A stretch of 8,031 bases of DNA from Singulisphaera sp. GP187 (GTDB lineage Bacteria > Pseudomonadota > Gammaproteobacteria > Burkholderiales > Burkholderiaceae_C), in assembly GCA_943327965.2 (NCBI GenBank), contig CALPYQ020000054.1, positions 1 to 8,031 on the forward strand, in the 5' to 3' direction. Shown here in pieces: positions 1 through 6,443 of this stretch. The stretch's first letter is position 1. The number at the start of each line of letters is the position of its first letter. Made by a program: the position numbers and the translations under genes. Below the pieces are notes generated by a model, which was not told the DNA's origin, made no database searches, and was given only the letters and a program-made list of their open reading frames with translations.

Positions 1-416
1 CAAGTGCTGTTCTTCAAGGGTGACAAGGTGAGCGCGTGCGCTTGTTCTTCCAAGCCATGAACTCGCAAACAGACACTGGTGCCATTGAAGAAACCGCGCT
101 GCATGTCAAGCCATGCTGTACGCACCGACTTGTCGAAGGCATACACCTCGTAGCTCAGGTGAAGCGCTTGATCAGGCTTTGATTCAATTTGCCATTGGCT
201 TTTGTTGACCTGATGAATGGCCACAGATTTGCCGCCTTGCTTGGCCTTGAGGTTTTGCAAATTCTTTGCAAATTCACGCACCAAATAACTGCCAGGAATC
301 CAAACAGGCAAGGACACAACTTGACCTGCCTGAGGATTTTCAATGTGCAAACTGATTTGAAAAAGATGCGCGTGTTGGTTGGCCGCATCGACGGTGTAAT
401 GAACTTCAGGTTTCAT
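1..416 (-). CDS. M61-family peptidase (glycyl aminopeptidase-like), N-terminal part only
   Basis: The reading frame is open from an ATG at 414-416 to the left edge, giving the first 138 residues; the gene continues outside the window. The visible part matches, from memory, the N-terminal beta domain of M61 peptidases. Recognisable stretches are VHYTVDAANQHAHLF near the start, SLPVWIPGSYLVREFAKN (about residues 36-53), YEVYAFDKSVRTAWLD (about 90-105) and QRGFFNGTSVCLRV just after. The zinc-binding HExxH site and the PDZ domain of the family would lie beyond the edge, so catalytic competence cannot be judged. No signal peptide is seen, which suggests a cytoplasmic enzyme in this form. It starts 16 bases after the DUF3429 stop with no strong Shine-Dalgarno sequence, and is probably the fifth gene of the same transcript. 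The family is known for aminopeptidase activity on glycine- or alanine-starting peptides; the substrate here is inferred only. Confidence 0.85.
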   Translation of the reverse strand, partial: MKPEVHYTVDAANQHAHLFQISLHIENPQAGQVVSLPVWIPGSYLVREFAKNLQNLKAKQGGKSVAIHQVNKSQWQIESKPDQALHLSYEVYAFDKSVRTAWLDMQRGFFNGTSVCLRVHGLEEQAHALTLSPLKNST

Positions 417-432
417 AAAGCGTGTTGATTGT

Positions 433-882
433 TTAGGTGGCCGCTGCACCCAAGAGGCAACTCAGAGCAGCGACCCAAGTCAGGAGCCATCGCATAGGCA
501 ACCACTCTTCGAGCCCAACCTCTGGATAGGTTTTGCGATCGACGGCGTAGCAAAGAAACAAGATGGCGGCCAGCAAGGGCAAGCCAGCATAAGCCGGCAT
601 GGTAATGGCCACCCAAGCCAGCAGCGAGGGCACTACGCCCCAGCCAAAATTGAACAGGGGCGCATTGTGCATGCGGGAAACATTTCGAAATCCAATGCCC
701 CAATGAATGCCACCAAGGAAGGACACAATGCTGGCGCCATAGCCCGTCATGGCCAATGCAACAAAGGGATGTAAGTCGGGATCAACCAACCACAATAAAA
801 CTGCTAAACCTACAAACGGAAAAAGCCCTGCATAAGCCAATAATTTGACCTGCTTGCGAGTTTGATCTGCGTGAACGCTCAT
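433..882 (-). CDS. DUF3429 integral membrane protein, function unknown
   Basis: This encodes a 149-residue hydrophobic protein with about four or five membrane segments, near residues 13-33, 37-57, 83-98, 99-116 and 130-148. The motif YGASIVSFLGGIHWG at about 48-62 is the hallmark I recall for the DUF3429 family, and the length fits that family. No function is established for the family, so none is assigned. Its ATG overlaps the dsbC stop by four bases (ATGA, 879-882), which points to translational coupling to the disulfide isomerase. The M61 peptidase gene begins 16 bases after its stop. Both cysteines (C111, C142) lie in predicted membrane segments, and there is no CxxC motif, so a direct redox role is not supported by the sequence alone. 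Confidence 0.85.
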   Translation of the reverse strand: MSVHADQTRKQVKLLAYAGLFPFVGLAVLLWLVDPDLHPFVALAMTGYGASIVSFLGGIHWGIGFRNVSRMHNAPLFNFGWGVVPSLLAWVAITMPAYAGLPLLAAILFLCYAVDRKTYPEVGLEEWLPMRWLLTWVAALSCLLGAAAT

Positions 883-1592
883 GGTTTGACGCCATTCAAC
901 AAGGTTTCAATTTGTGCTGCGTCAAGGGCGCCCGGCACTCGTGTGCCATCGGCCACAAACAGCGTGGGCGTTCCATTGATGCGGCTTTTTTTACCAAACT
1001 CAACAATGGCGTCAATGTTGTGGTTGTCACAGGTTGCGGCGGGTGGCACAACGCCTTGTAGCATCCAATCGTTCCAAGTTTTGACCCGGTCTTTGGCGCA
1101 AGCAATGTTGCGTGACTTGGTTTTGGAGTCTTCACCAAGCACGGGGTACATCAAGTGATAGATGGTGACGTTGTCAATTTTTTGCAGATCTTTTTCAAAG
1201 CGTTTGCAGTAACCACAATTGGGATCGGCAAAGACCACCAGCTTGCGTTTACCGTTGCCTTTGACTTGCGTGAAGGCAAATTTAAGCGGAATACTGTCGA
1301 AGGCGACGGCAGACAATTTGTCTGTGCGTTCTTCCGTTAAGTTGCGTTTTTGTTTGGTGTCAATCAACACGCCTTGAATTAAAAATTCGCCTTTGGCATC
1401 GGTATAAAAAAGTTCATTGCCTTGCACTCGAACTTCGAACAAACCGGGCATGGGTGTTTTACTGATCTCTTCAATTTTGGGCAAGGAGGGCAAACGCTCC
1501 GCTAAATTCTTTTTCAAATTGGCATCTTGTGCCCAAATGGAATGGCCGCTGATCAACATCAAGGTGGCCATGAAGGCATGTATCAAACGCAT
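879..1592 (-). CDS. dsbC: DsbC-family periplasmic thiol:disulfide isomerase
   Basis: This 237-residue protein has a hydrophobic signal peptide (about residues 1-21, probable cleavage after SIWA). Next come an N-terminal dimerisation domain (about 22-85), a linker, and a thioredoxin-fold catalytic domain (about 115-235). The active site is CGYC at 126-129 in the context FADPNCGYCKRFE. The cis-proline is P209 in GTPT, and a second cysteine pair (C165, C188) matches the structural disulfide of DsbC. Length agrees with the family. In E. coli DsbC, a V-shaped dimer, reshuffles wrong disulfides in the periplasm and is kept reduced by DsbD; the same role is inferred here, although no dsbD is visible. 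The gene starts 12 bases after the upstream hydroxylase stop. A possible AGGA ribosome site overlaps that stop codon with rather long spacing of 10 bases. DsbG is a less likely identity. Confidence 0.93.
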   Translation of the reverse strand: MRLIHAFMATLMLISGHSIWAQDANLKKNLAERLPSLPKIEEISKTPMPGLFEVRVQGNELFYTDAKGEFLIQGVLIDTKQKRNLTEERTDKLSAVAFDSIPLKFAFTQVKGNGKRKLVVFADPNCGYCKRFEKDLQKIDNVTIYHLMYPVLGEDSKTKSRNIACAKDRVKTWNDWMLQGVVPPAATCDNHNIDAIVEFGKKSRINGTPTLFVADGTRVPGALDAAQIETLLNGVKP

Positions 1593-1604
1593 GGGGGTGT
1601 TGTC

Positions 1605-2819
1605 CTAGAAATGACTCTTGAATGTTGATTCGGGTGTTTGCATGGCTTTGCGGGCCATCCACTTTTTCAAGGGAATCAGTTGGTTAAAGCCAGACATGCC
1701 CCAATTGCGAATTTTTTGGATGGGCAATGCAGGCTGTGCAAACAATACTTGCAAACCATCGGTGACACAGCCCATGGCCCATACCTCAGATTGTCTGGCG
1801 CGTTCGTAGCGACGCAGCAACTTGAGGTCGTGCAAAGGCCGCCAAAATTCTTTGGCCTGAATGACGCGGGCTAATTCTTGGACGTCGCCCAAGCCAACAT
1901 TCAAGCCTTGCCCCGCCAAGGGGTGCATGGCATGCGCGGCATCGCCAGCCAGTGCAAATGCTTGGGCTGGCGCGCCACCAGACGCTATTGAAAAATGGCC
2001 TGTCCACTTGCTAGCGCGCGCCAACTGCAGTGGCCACACCGCACGGTCGCTGGTGAGTTGAATGTTGCCAGCGATGCCCTGACTGGCGGCAAAAAGCTGC
2101 TGACAAAATTGATCAGCTTCAATGGTCAACAGTTCTTGTGCACGCGCAGGTGTGAGGGACCACACAATGGCCCACTCGCTGCTGGCTTCGCCGCCAATGG
2201 GCAAAAAGGCCAGAATTTCTGGACCATGGGTATTTTGAAACCACTGCCTGGCCACTTGGCCATGCGGGACGGCTGTTTGAATGCGGCAGGCTAACGCGTG
2301 CTGCGCGTAGTGTTTCACATCAAAGGGCACACCGAGTTCTGCGCGGGTTTGGCTGGCACGACCTTCACAAATGACAGTCAAGGGCGCACTGACAGGTTCA
2401 TTGCGTTCCTCAATCAGGGGTTGGAAGCCAACCGCTGCCGCCAGATTTTTTTCTAGGCTGGGAACATCCACCATCCAATTCAGTGCTTCAACGCCTTGTT
2501 GGCTTGCATCGAAATCCAGGTCGCCGCCTTGGTCGCCTTCAATGTGCATTTTCAAAATAGGTGTGCAAGCAGACCCTTCTGGCCAACACCTTAAATCGGT
2601 TAGCAATTGTTTGGCCGCCAGGTTGAGCGAGTAGGCGCGAACATCGCTGTGACCGACTGGCAAACTGGCTGGGTTGTGCACCAATGCAACACGCAAGCGT
2701 TGCGCTGCCAACAAGAGCGCAAGACTGCGCCCCACAATGCCTGCGCCTCGAATGCAGACGTCAAAGCGGGTGTCGGATGGCTTAGCGAATGGGGCAGAAG
2801 TAGAAACCATGGGGGGCAT
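1605..2819 (-). CDS. UbiH/UbiF/COQ6-family FAD-dependent hydroxylase
   Basis: This 404-residue flavoprotein has the length of ubiquinone-biosynthesis hydroxylases. The N-terminal Rossmann motif GAGIVG is at residues 25-30. The second FAD motif, ALAGDAAHAMHPLAGQG, follows at about 289-305 and continues into LNVGLGDV, the signature region of the UbiH/COQ6 family. The middle DG motif, normally GADG or similar, reads CEGRAS (151-156), so the usual aspartate is a glutamate. The family adds hydroxyl groups to the aromatic ring of ubiquinone precursors using NAD(P)H and O2. Which ring position this one serves (UbiH, UbiF, UbiI or a broader type) cannot be told, so no symbol is given. The ATG at 2819 was chosen; a second ATG three codons later is equally possible, since neither has a clear ribosome site. 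It lies 12 bases after the nucleotidyltransferase stop and 12 before dsbC. Confidence 0.88.
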   Translation of the reverse strand: MPPMVSTSAPFAKPSDTRFDVCIRGAGIVGRSLALLLAAQRLRVALVHNPASLPVGHSDVRAYSLNLAAKQLLTDLRCWPEGSACTPILKMHIEGDQGGDLDFDASQQGVEALNWMVDVPSLEKNLAAAVGFQPLIEERNEPVSAPLTVICEGRASQTRAELGVPFDVKHYAQHALACRIQTAVPHGQVARQWFQNTHGPEILAFLPIGGEASSEWAIVWSLTPARAQELLTIEADQFCQQLFAASQGIAGNIQLTSDRAVWPLQLARASKWTGHFSIASGGAPAQAFALAGDAAHAMHPLAGQGLNVGLGDVQELARVIQAKEFWRPLHDLKLLRRYERARQSEVWAMGCVTDGLQVLFAQPALPIQKIRNWGMSGFNQLIPLKKWMARKAMQTPESTFKSHF

Positions 2820-2831
2820 TGTAGAAGGCGT

Positions 2832-3554
2832 TCAGTGAGTCTGCCCCCAAGTGAGCTCAATGCCATATTCTTCGGACAGCTTTGCGATGTCCTCAGGCGT
2901 ATCCATGTCAATGCGGTAATGGGTGTTGGTGCTGGGCCAGGCCAAGACTTGTTCAGGGTGATGCTGCCGCCATTCTTTGCCGCCCCAAAGAGGATTTTCC
3001 AAAATGGACTCCATGACATGACGGGACAGCAGCACAGGATTGCCAGGCTGGCCATTGACTGAGGGTTGCAACATTTGGGTGCCCGAGGGGGCTTGCTTAA
3101 CGGCCGCAATCAAATCTTTGAAGTCGGCCGCCTCAAGCAGGGGTTGATCGGCCAGTGCCACCATGAGCCACTCTGGGCTTAAACCTTGCGCAGTGGCCAA
3201 ACCTAAATGCAGAGAGCTGTTTTGACCGGCTTCTGGCGCAGGGTTCATGACGGTAAGAAGCTGCATGGGGGTGCGGTTCTTGGGTCCAGAAAGGTCTGGT
3301 GAACTGTTTTGCAAGGCCTGTTGAATGAGTTGGGCATGGTGCCCCAAGACCAACACGGTGTGTTCGATACCAGCTTGCGCCAACTGCTGCAGTAGCCTGG
3401 CCAAAAGCGTCTGTCCCTTTCTTAGGAGCAAGCTTTTGGGCCTGCCGCCCATGCGCGAAGCTGTGCCGGCCGCCAAAACCACGGCCACGACACGCAGGCG
3501 CGGGCAGGGGGTACTTAGAGTACTTTGGGTGCAAGAAGCCTGTTTGAGGGTCAT
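2832..3554 (-). CDS. MobA/MocA-like nucleotidyltransferase
   Basis: This 240-residue protein has the NTP_transf_3 fold. The nucleotide-binding signature VLAAGTASRMGGRPKSLL runs from about residue 26 to 43, with K40 as the expected catalytic lysine. A metal-binding ADQPLL follows at 135-140, then GQPGNPVLLS (168-177) and YRIDMDTPEDI (213-223). This layout is that of MocA/CTP:molybdopterin cytidylyltransferase-like proteins, which transfer a nucleotide to molybdopterin or another phosphorylated acceptor. No molybdoenzyme gene is visible, so the acceptor is open. Residues 84-98 form a polar stretch (SSPDLSGPKNRTPMQ) that looks like a loop insertion. The first 20 residues precede the fold, and the ATG at 3552-3554 is the only upstream ATG that fits. 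It is the first gene of the left operon and is divergent from ychF. Confidence 0.82.
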   Translation of the reverse strand: MTLKQASCTQSTLSTPCPRLRVVAVVLAAGTASRMGGRPKSLLLRKGQTLLARLLQQLAQAGIEHTVLVLGHHAQLIQQALQNSSPDLSGPKNRTPMQLLTVMNPAPEAGQNSSLHLGLATAQGLSPEWLMVALADQPLLEAADFKDLIAAVKQAPSGTQMLQPSVNGQPGNPVLLSRHVMESILENPLWGGKEWRQHHPEQVLAWPSTNTHYRIDMDTPEDIAKLSEEYGIELTWGQTH

Positions 3555-3622
3555 GGTGAGAAATTAGACCACGCGCACCCTTTAAAATCACGGATTATTC
3601 GCAGAATCCAAGAAAGTCTTCC
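3555..3622. promoter_or_regulatory. Divergent promoter region of the left operon and ychF
   Basis: These 68 bases separate two divergently oriented start codons, so promoters for both directions probably lie here or slightly inside the genes. The middle is AT-rich (TTTAAAATCA near 3581-3590, GATTAT at 3593-3598), but I could not find a pair of -35 and -10 boxes with acceptable spacing on either strand. A weak purine-rich ribosome site (AAGAAAG) lies just upstream of the ychF ATG. The call rests on gene layout, not on a motif. Confidence 0.35.
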
Positions 3623-4714
3623 ATGAGCCTCAAATGTGGCATTGTGGGCCTGCCCAACGTTGGCAAGTCCACCCTTTTCAACGCCCTGACCAAAGCTGGC
3701 ATTGCGGCCGAAAACTATCCTTTTTGTACCATCGAGCCCAACACCGGCGTGGTGGAAGTGCCCGATCCACGCTTGCAAGAGTTGGCGGCCATCATCAGCC
3801 CAGAGCGTATCGTGCCGGCCATTGTGGAGTTTGTGGACATTGCAGGCTTGGTCGCTGGCGCTAGCACAGGCGAGGGTTTGGGCAACAAATTCTTGGCGCA
3901 CATTCGTGAAACCGACGCCACCATCAATGTGGTGCGTTGCTTTGAAGACGACAACGTCATTCACGTGGCGGGCCGGGTCGACCCCATTTCCGACATTGAA
4001 GTGATTCAGACCGAGCTTTGCCTGGCCGATTTAACGGCCGTTGAAAAAGGCTTGCACCGCGTCCAAAAAACCGCACGTTCTGGCGACAAAGAGTCCATCA
4101 AGTTGGTGGCCATTTTGGAAAAATGCCAAGCTGCTTTGAACGAAGGCAAGCCTGTCCGCACCATTGACTTCAGCAAAGAAGAGCGTCCCTTGCTCAGTCA
4201 ATTTTTCTTGATCACGGCCAAGCCTGCCATGTTTGTGGCCAACGTGGCCGAAGATGGTTTTGAGAACAACCCCTTGCTCGACAAATTGAAGGCTTATGCG
4301 GCGGCTCAAAATGCGCCTGTGGTGGCCATCTGCGCCAAGTTGGAAGCAGAAATGTCAGAAATGTCGGACGAAGACCGCCAAATGTTCCTTGAGGAATTGG
4401 GCCAATCCGAGCCGGGATTGAACCGTCTGATTCGTTCGGCCTATACGCTGCTTGGCCTGCAAACCTATTTCACGGCCGGCGTCAAAGAAGTGCGCGCTTG
4501 GACCATCCATGTGGGCGACACAGGACCGCAAGCGGCCGGTGTCATTCACACTGACTTTGAAAAAGGCTATATCCGTGCGCAAACCATTTCGTACGACGAC
4601 TTCATCGCCTTCAAAGGCGAGCAGGGCGCCAAAGACGCAGGCAAGATGCGTGCTGAAGGCAAAGAATACGTCGTCAAAGATGGCGACGTGATGAACTTCT
4701 TGTTCAGCAGTTAA
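3623..4714 (+). CDS. ychF: YchF/OLA1-family P-loop NTPase
   Basis: This 363-residue protein is the length of bacterial YchF. Visible motifs are the P-loop GLPNVGKST (9-17), the switch/G3 motif DIAG (72-75), and NVAE (207-210) in place of the NKxD motif of true GTPases. That last change is the known reason why YchF/OLA1 prefers ATP to GTP. A helical coiled-coil insertion spans roughly residues 130-170. The C-terminal TGS domain occupies about 280-362 and ends in [11 protein letters not shown]. YchF binds ribosomes and is linked in E. coli to negative control of the oxidative stress response. The ATG at 3623 has a weak purine-rich ribosome site (AAGAAAG) about six bases upstream and gives a perfect family N-terminus. 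It stands alone between two minus-strand blocks. Its stop overlaps that of the convergent marR-type gene. Confidence 0.97.
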   Translation: MSLKCGIVGLPNVGKSTLFNALTKAGIAAENYPFCTIEPNTGVVEVPDPRLQELAAIISPERIVPAIVEFVDIAGLVAGASTGEGLGNKFLAHIRETDATINVVRCFEDDNVIHVAGRVDPISDIEVIQTELCLADLTAVEKGLHRVQKTARSGDKESIKLVAILEKCQAALNEGKPVRTIDFSKEERPLLSQFFLITAKPAMFVANVAEDGFENNPLLDKLKAYAAAQNAPVVAICAKLEAEMSEMSDEDRQMFLEELGQSEPGLNRLIRSAYTLLGLQTYFTAGVKEVRAWTIHVGDTGPQAAGVIHTDFEKGYIRAQTISYDDFIAFKGEQGAKDAGKMRAEGKEYVVKDGDVMNFLFSS

Positions 4715-5223
4715 GCGCCTGATGGACGCTTGTCCATCTGTGCTTCTTCCAGCGCTAAATTTTCAAGCACCTTCAAGAGTACCTTGCGAGTGGTGGCCAA
4801 ATCTGCGGCAGAGACGCCTTGCATCGCGACATGATTGACATCCACTGCCAAGGGTACCAAGACCTTCTTTAAGGCCTTGCCCTTGGGCGACAGGTGCACA
4901 TACATGTTTTTGCGGTTGTCAGGCTTTTGAATGCGTGTCACATAGCCCAACTCTTCCATCGCTTTGATGGCACTGAAGGTGGTGGGTTCCATCACGCCTG
5001 CCAAATCGCTCAGTTCTTTTTGTGTGAGTCCATCAGAGGACCAAAGGATTCGCAAAAAAGTCCAATGTCCAAACGGCACATTGTGTTTTTGCAATCTCAC
5101 TTGAAGACGTTTGCTGAAGGCGCGGCCAGCATCTCTGACCAAATGCGCCAGTCGATCATCAGGGACTGACTCTTGCCAATGCCTCAAAATACTTTGGGTG
5201 TTGCCCGGGATCTTATTTGCCAT
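4711..5223 (-). CDS. MarR-family transcriptional regulator
   Basis: This 170-residue protein has a MarR winged helix-turn-helix. Residues about 28-60 form the leading helices. The segment [16 protein letters not shown] (62-77) followed by [18 protein letters not shown] (78-95) is helix-turn-helix with the recognition helix. The wing is [17 protein letters not shown] (about 97-113). Such proteins bind palindromic DNA as dimers and are usually released by an aromatic ligand. The ATG at 5221-5223 was chosen because a GGAG ribosome site lies six bases upstream; the frame is open further upstream, but that part is antisense-like sequence inside the dehydrogenase gene. It overlaps the dehydrogenase by 11 bases, so it is probably the last gene of the reductase-dehydrogenase transcript. 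Its likely target is the palindrome in the 7428-7595 divergent region, which is an inference. Confidence 0.88.
   Translation of the reverse strand: MANKIPGNTQSILRHWQESVPDDRLAHLVRDAGRAFSKRLQVRLQKHNVPFGHWTFLRILWSSDGLTQKELSDLAGVMEPTTFSAIKAMEELGYVTRIQKPDNRKNMYVHLSPKGKALKKVLVPLAVDVNHVAMQGVSAADLATTRKVLLKVLENLALEEAQMDKRPSGA
4721..4738 (+). terminator. Hairpin just after the ychF stop, possible terminator
   Basis: GATGGAC (4721-4727) and GTCCATC (4732-4738) form a perfect seven-base stem with a GCTT loop, starting seven bases after the ychF stop. The downstream plus-strand sequence (TGTGCTTCTTCC) is only moderately T-rich, so this is not a classical intrinsic terminator. The hairpin lies inside the last codons of the convergent marR-type gene, where it encodes MDKRPS. 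It may serve as an ychF RNA 3' end or protect the transcript; chance is possible. Confidence 0.35.
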
Positions 5224-6427
5224 GAGGCACTCCAACTTGGTTTTGCATGCGAACGGCCTGCTGACTGTTTGCGGCCTGCAAAATGCCCAAGCACACTTCG
5301 GTGCTGGCACGCGACCACTCGCCGTTGTGCACCATCTCATCAGAATGTCTGATTGCTTGGAACAATTCGTCGATGACCTCTTTGCGCGGATAGGCGGGCG
5401 CAGGCAATTCTTCGAAATACGCATTGTCAGGGCCGTAAACCCAAACGCCAAAAGGTGTTAAACGAAGGTCCCCTTTGTCGCAACTGACCACCACTGGGCC
5501 GAAGTGCTGATGTGCATTGGCATTCATGGCAGCTGGCGCGTAAAGAGGGCCGCCGTAGTTGCGTGCCGCTTTGAGTTCAGATTCTTGTTCTGGGCTTTGC
5601 GCAGATGCAAGTCTATTTCTGGCTTGACCATAACGCTGCGCACTTTCTGCTTCGGGCTTGGCATTGCCAATTTCACCCACATGGTCCATCCAAATATCGC
5701 TGTCAAAGTGACCATGTCCGTTGTAGGTGACGTTGGCAAATGCACCGTTTTCAAATTGCAACAAAGCGCTGTAGGCGCCTTCGGTAGGGCGGGAGGCATC
5801 CCACTGACCCGTGCAGGCTTGGACGCTGCTTACTTTGCCGCCACCCAATAGCCGCACCACATCAATTTGATGGGCGGCTTGGCTGTGAATAACACCGCCG
5901 CCCAATGCGGTGTTGAGTTCTTCGGGGCGTCGTGGGCGGTATAAAAAATCGGTGTAGTTGATGGCCGTGATCATGCGCACTTGGCCTAATTGACCTGATG
6001 CGATCAGTGCCCGTGCCCGCAAAACAGGTGCGTTGAAACTGTGGCTGTGTCCCACCATGAGTTGCACACCTGCCTGCTGGCATGCCGCCATCATGCGGGT
6101 GCATTCTTCCAAAGAAATGGCCATGGGTTTTTCAACCCAAACATGTTTGCCATGTTGGGCGGCCAATTGCACATGCTCGGCATGCAATTGATGGGGTGTG
6201 GCAATGTAGACCACTTCAACATCAGGCAATGCGCACAAGGCTGCCACACTGCTGACGGTGACTGCTTGGAAATCTTTTTCAAACTGTGCTCTGGCGCTGG
6301 CAATGGGGTCTGTGGCGGCCACCAGTTGAACGCGCGGATCTTGTAAGAACGTGGGCAGCATCAAGGTAAATGCGCGGCCTAAGCCTGCTACACCTACCTT
6401 GATCGGAGAATTTGAGGCTTGTGTCAT
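5213..6427 (-). CDS. Gfo/Idh/MocA dehydrogenase, phthalate 4,5-cis-dihydrodiol dehydrogenase-like
   Basis: This 404-residue NAD(P)-dependent oxidoreductase has an N-terminal Rossmann domain, with GVAGLGRA at 12-19, ATD at 38-40 and the conserved EKP at 99-101. A C-terminal alpha/beta domain holds GGGVIHSQAAHQIDVVRLL (about 176-194), where H186 and D189 are likely catalytic or substrate-positioning residues. The segment NYTDFLYRPRRPEEL (157-171) is, from memory, typical of the Pht4/OphB branch, which oxidises the 4,5-cis-dihydrodiol of phthalate to 4,5-dihydroxyphthalate. The neighbouring oxygenase and reductase genes fit this. The ATG at 6425-6427 is preferred: an in-frame TTG at 6460 would add 11 residues before the fold and overlap the reductase gene. 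It follows the reductase by 16 bases and overlaps the MarR gene by 11. Exact substrate is inferred. Confidence 0.85.
   Translation of the reverse strand: MTQASNSPIKVGVAGLGRAFTLMLPTFLQDPRVQLVAATDPIASARAQFEKDFQAVTVSSVAALCALPDVEVVYIATPHQLHAEHVQLAAQHGKHVWVEKPMAISLEECTRMMAACQQAGVQLMVGHSHSFNAPVLRARALIASGQLGQVRMITAINYTDFLYRPRRPEELNTALGGGVIHSQAAHQIDVVRLLGGGKVSSVQACTGQWDASRPTEGAYSALLQFENGAFANVTYNGHGHFDSDIWMDHVGEIGNAKPEAESAQRYGQARNRLASAQSPEQESELKAARNYGGPLYAPAAMNANAHQHFGPVVVSCDKGDLRLTPFGVWVYGPDNAYFEELPAPAYPRKEVIDELFQAIRHSDEMVHNGEWSRASTEVCLGILQAANSQQAVRMQNQVGVPHGK
5230..5233 (-). promoter_or_regulatory. Ribosome binding site deciding the MarR start
   Basis: GGAG on the minus strand lies six bases before the ATG at 5221-5223, inside the final codons of the dehydrogenase gene. 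It is one of the clearest Shine-Dalgarno sequences in the window and supports the 170-residue product over longer upstream starts. Confidence 0.6.
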
Positions 6428-6443
6428 GGCGCTGATTTTTTCA

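Noticed and set aside
2607..3062. 151-codon open frame on the plus strand
   Set aside because: Antisense to two motif-rich genes, no domain, and no promoter or ribosome site that stands out.
2600..3109. 169-codon open frame on the minus strand spanning the hydroxylase/nucleotidyltransferase junction
   Set aside because: It is an alternate frame of two well-supported genes; its product is rich in Pro, Ser and Cys with no recognisable domain.
3511..3525. GTACTT repeated twice, with a small GTACT/AGTAC inverted repeat, in the nucleotidyltransferase N-terminus
   Set aside because: It is short, lies within coding sequence for STLST, and looks like chance or minor low complexity.
3551..3964. 137-codon open frame opposite the start of ychF
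   Set aside because: It is a shadow of the ychF coding strand; ychF has complete family motifs over the same bases.
5224..5451. Upstream extension of the MarR reading frame by 76 codons
   Set aside because: The added sequence has no MarR similarity, lies antiparallel in frame inside the dehydrogenase coding sequence on the same strand, and the GGAG site supports the ATG at 5223.
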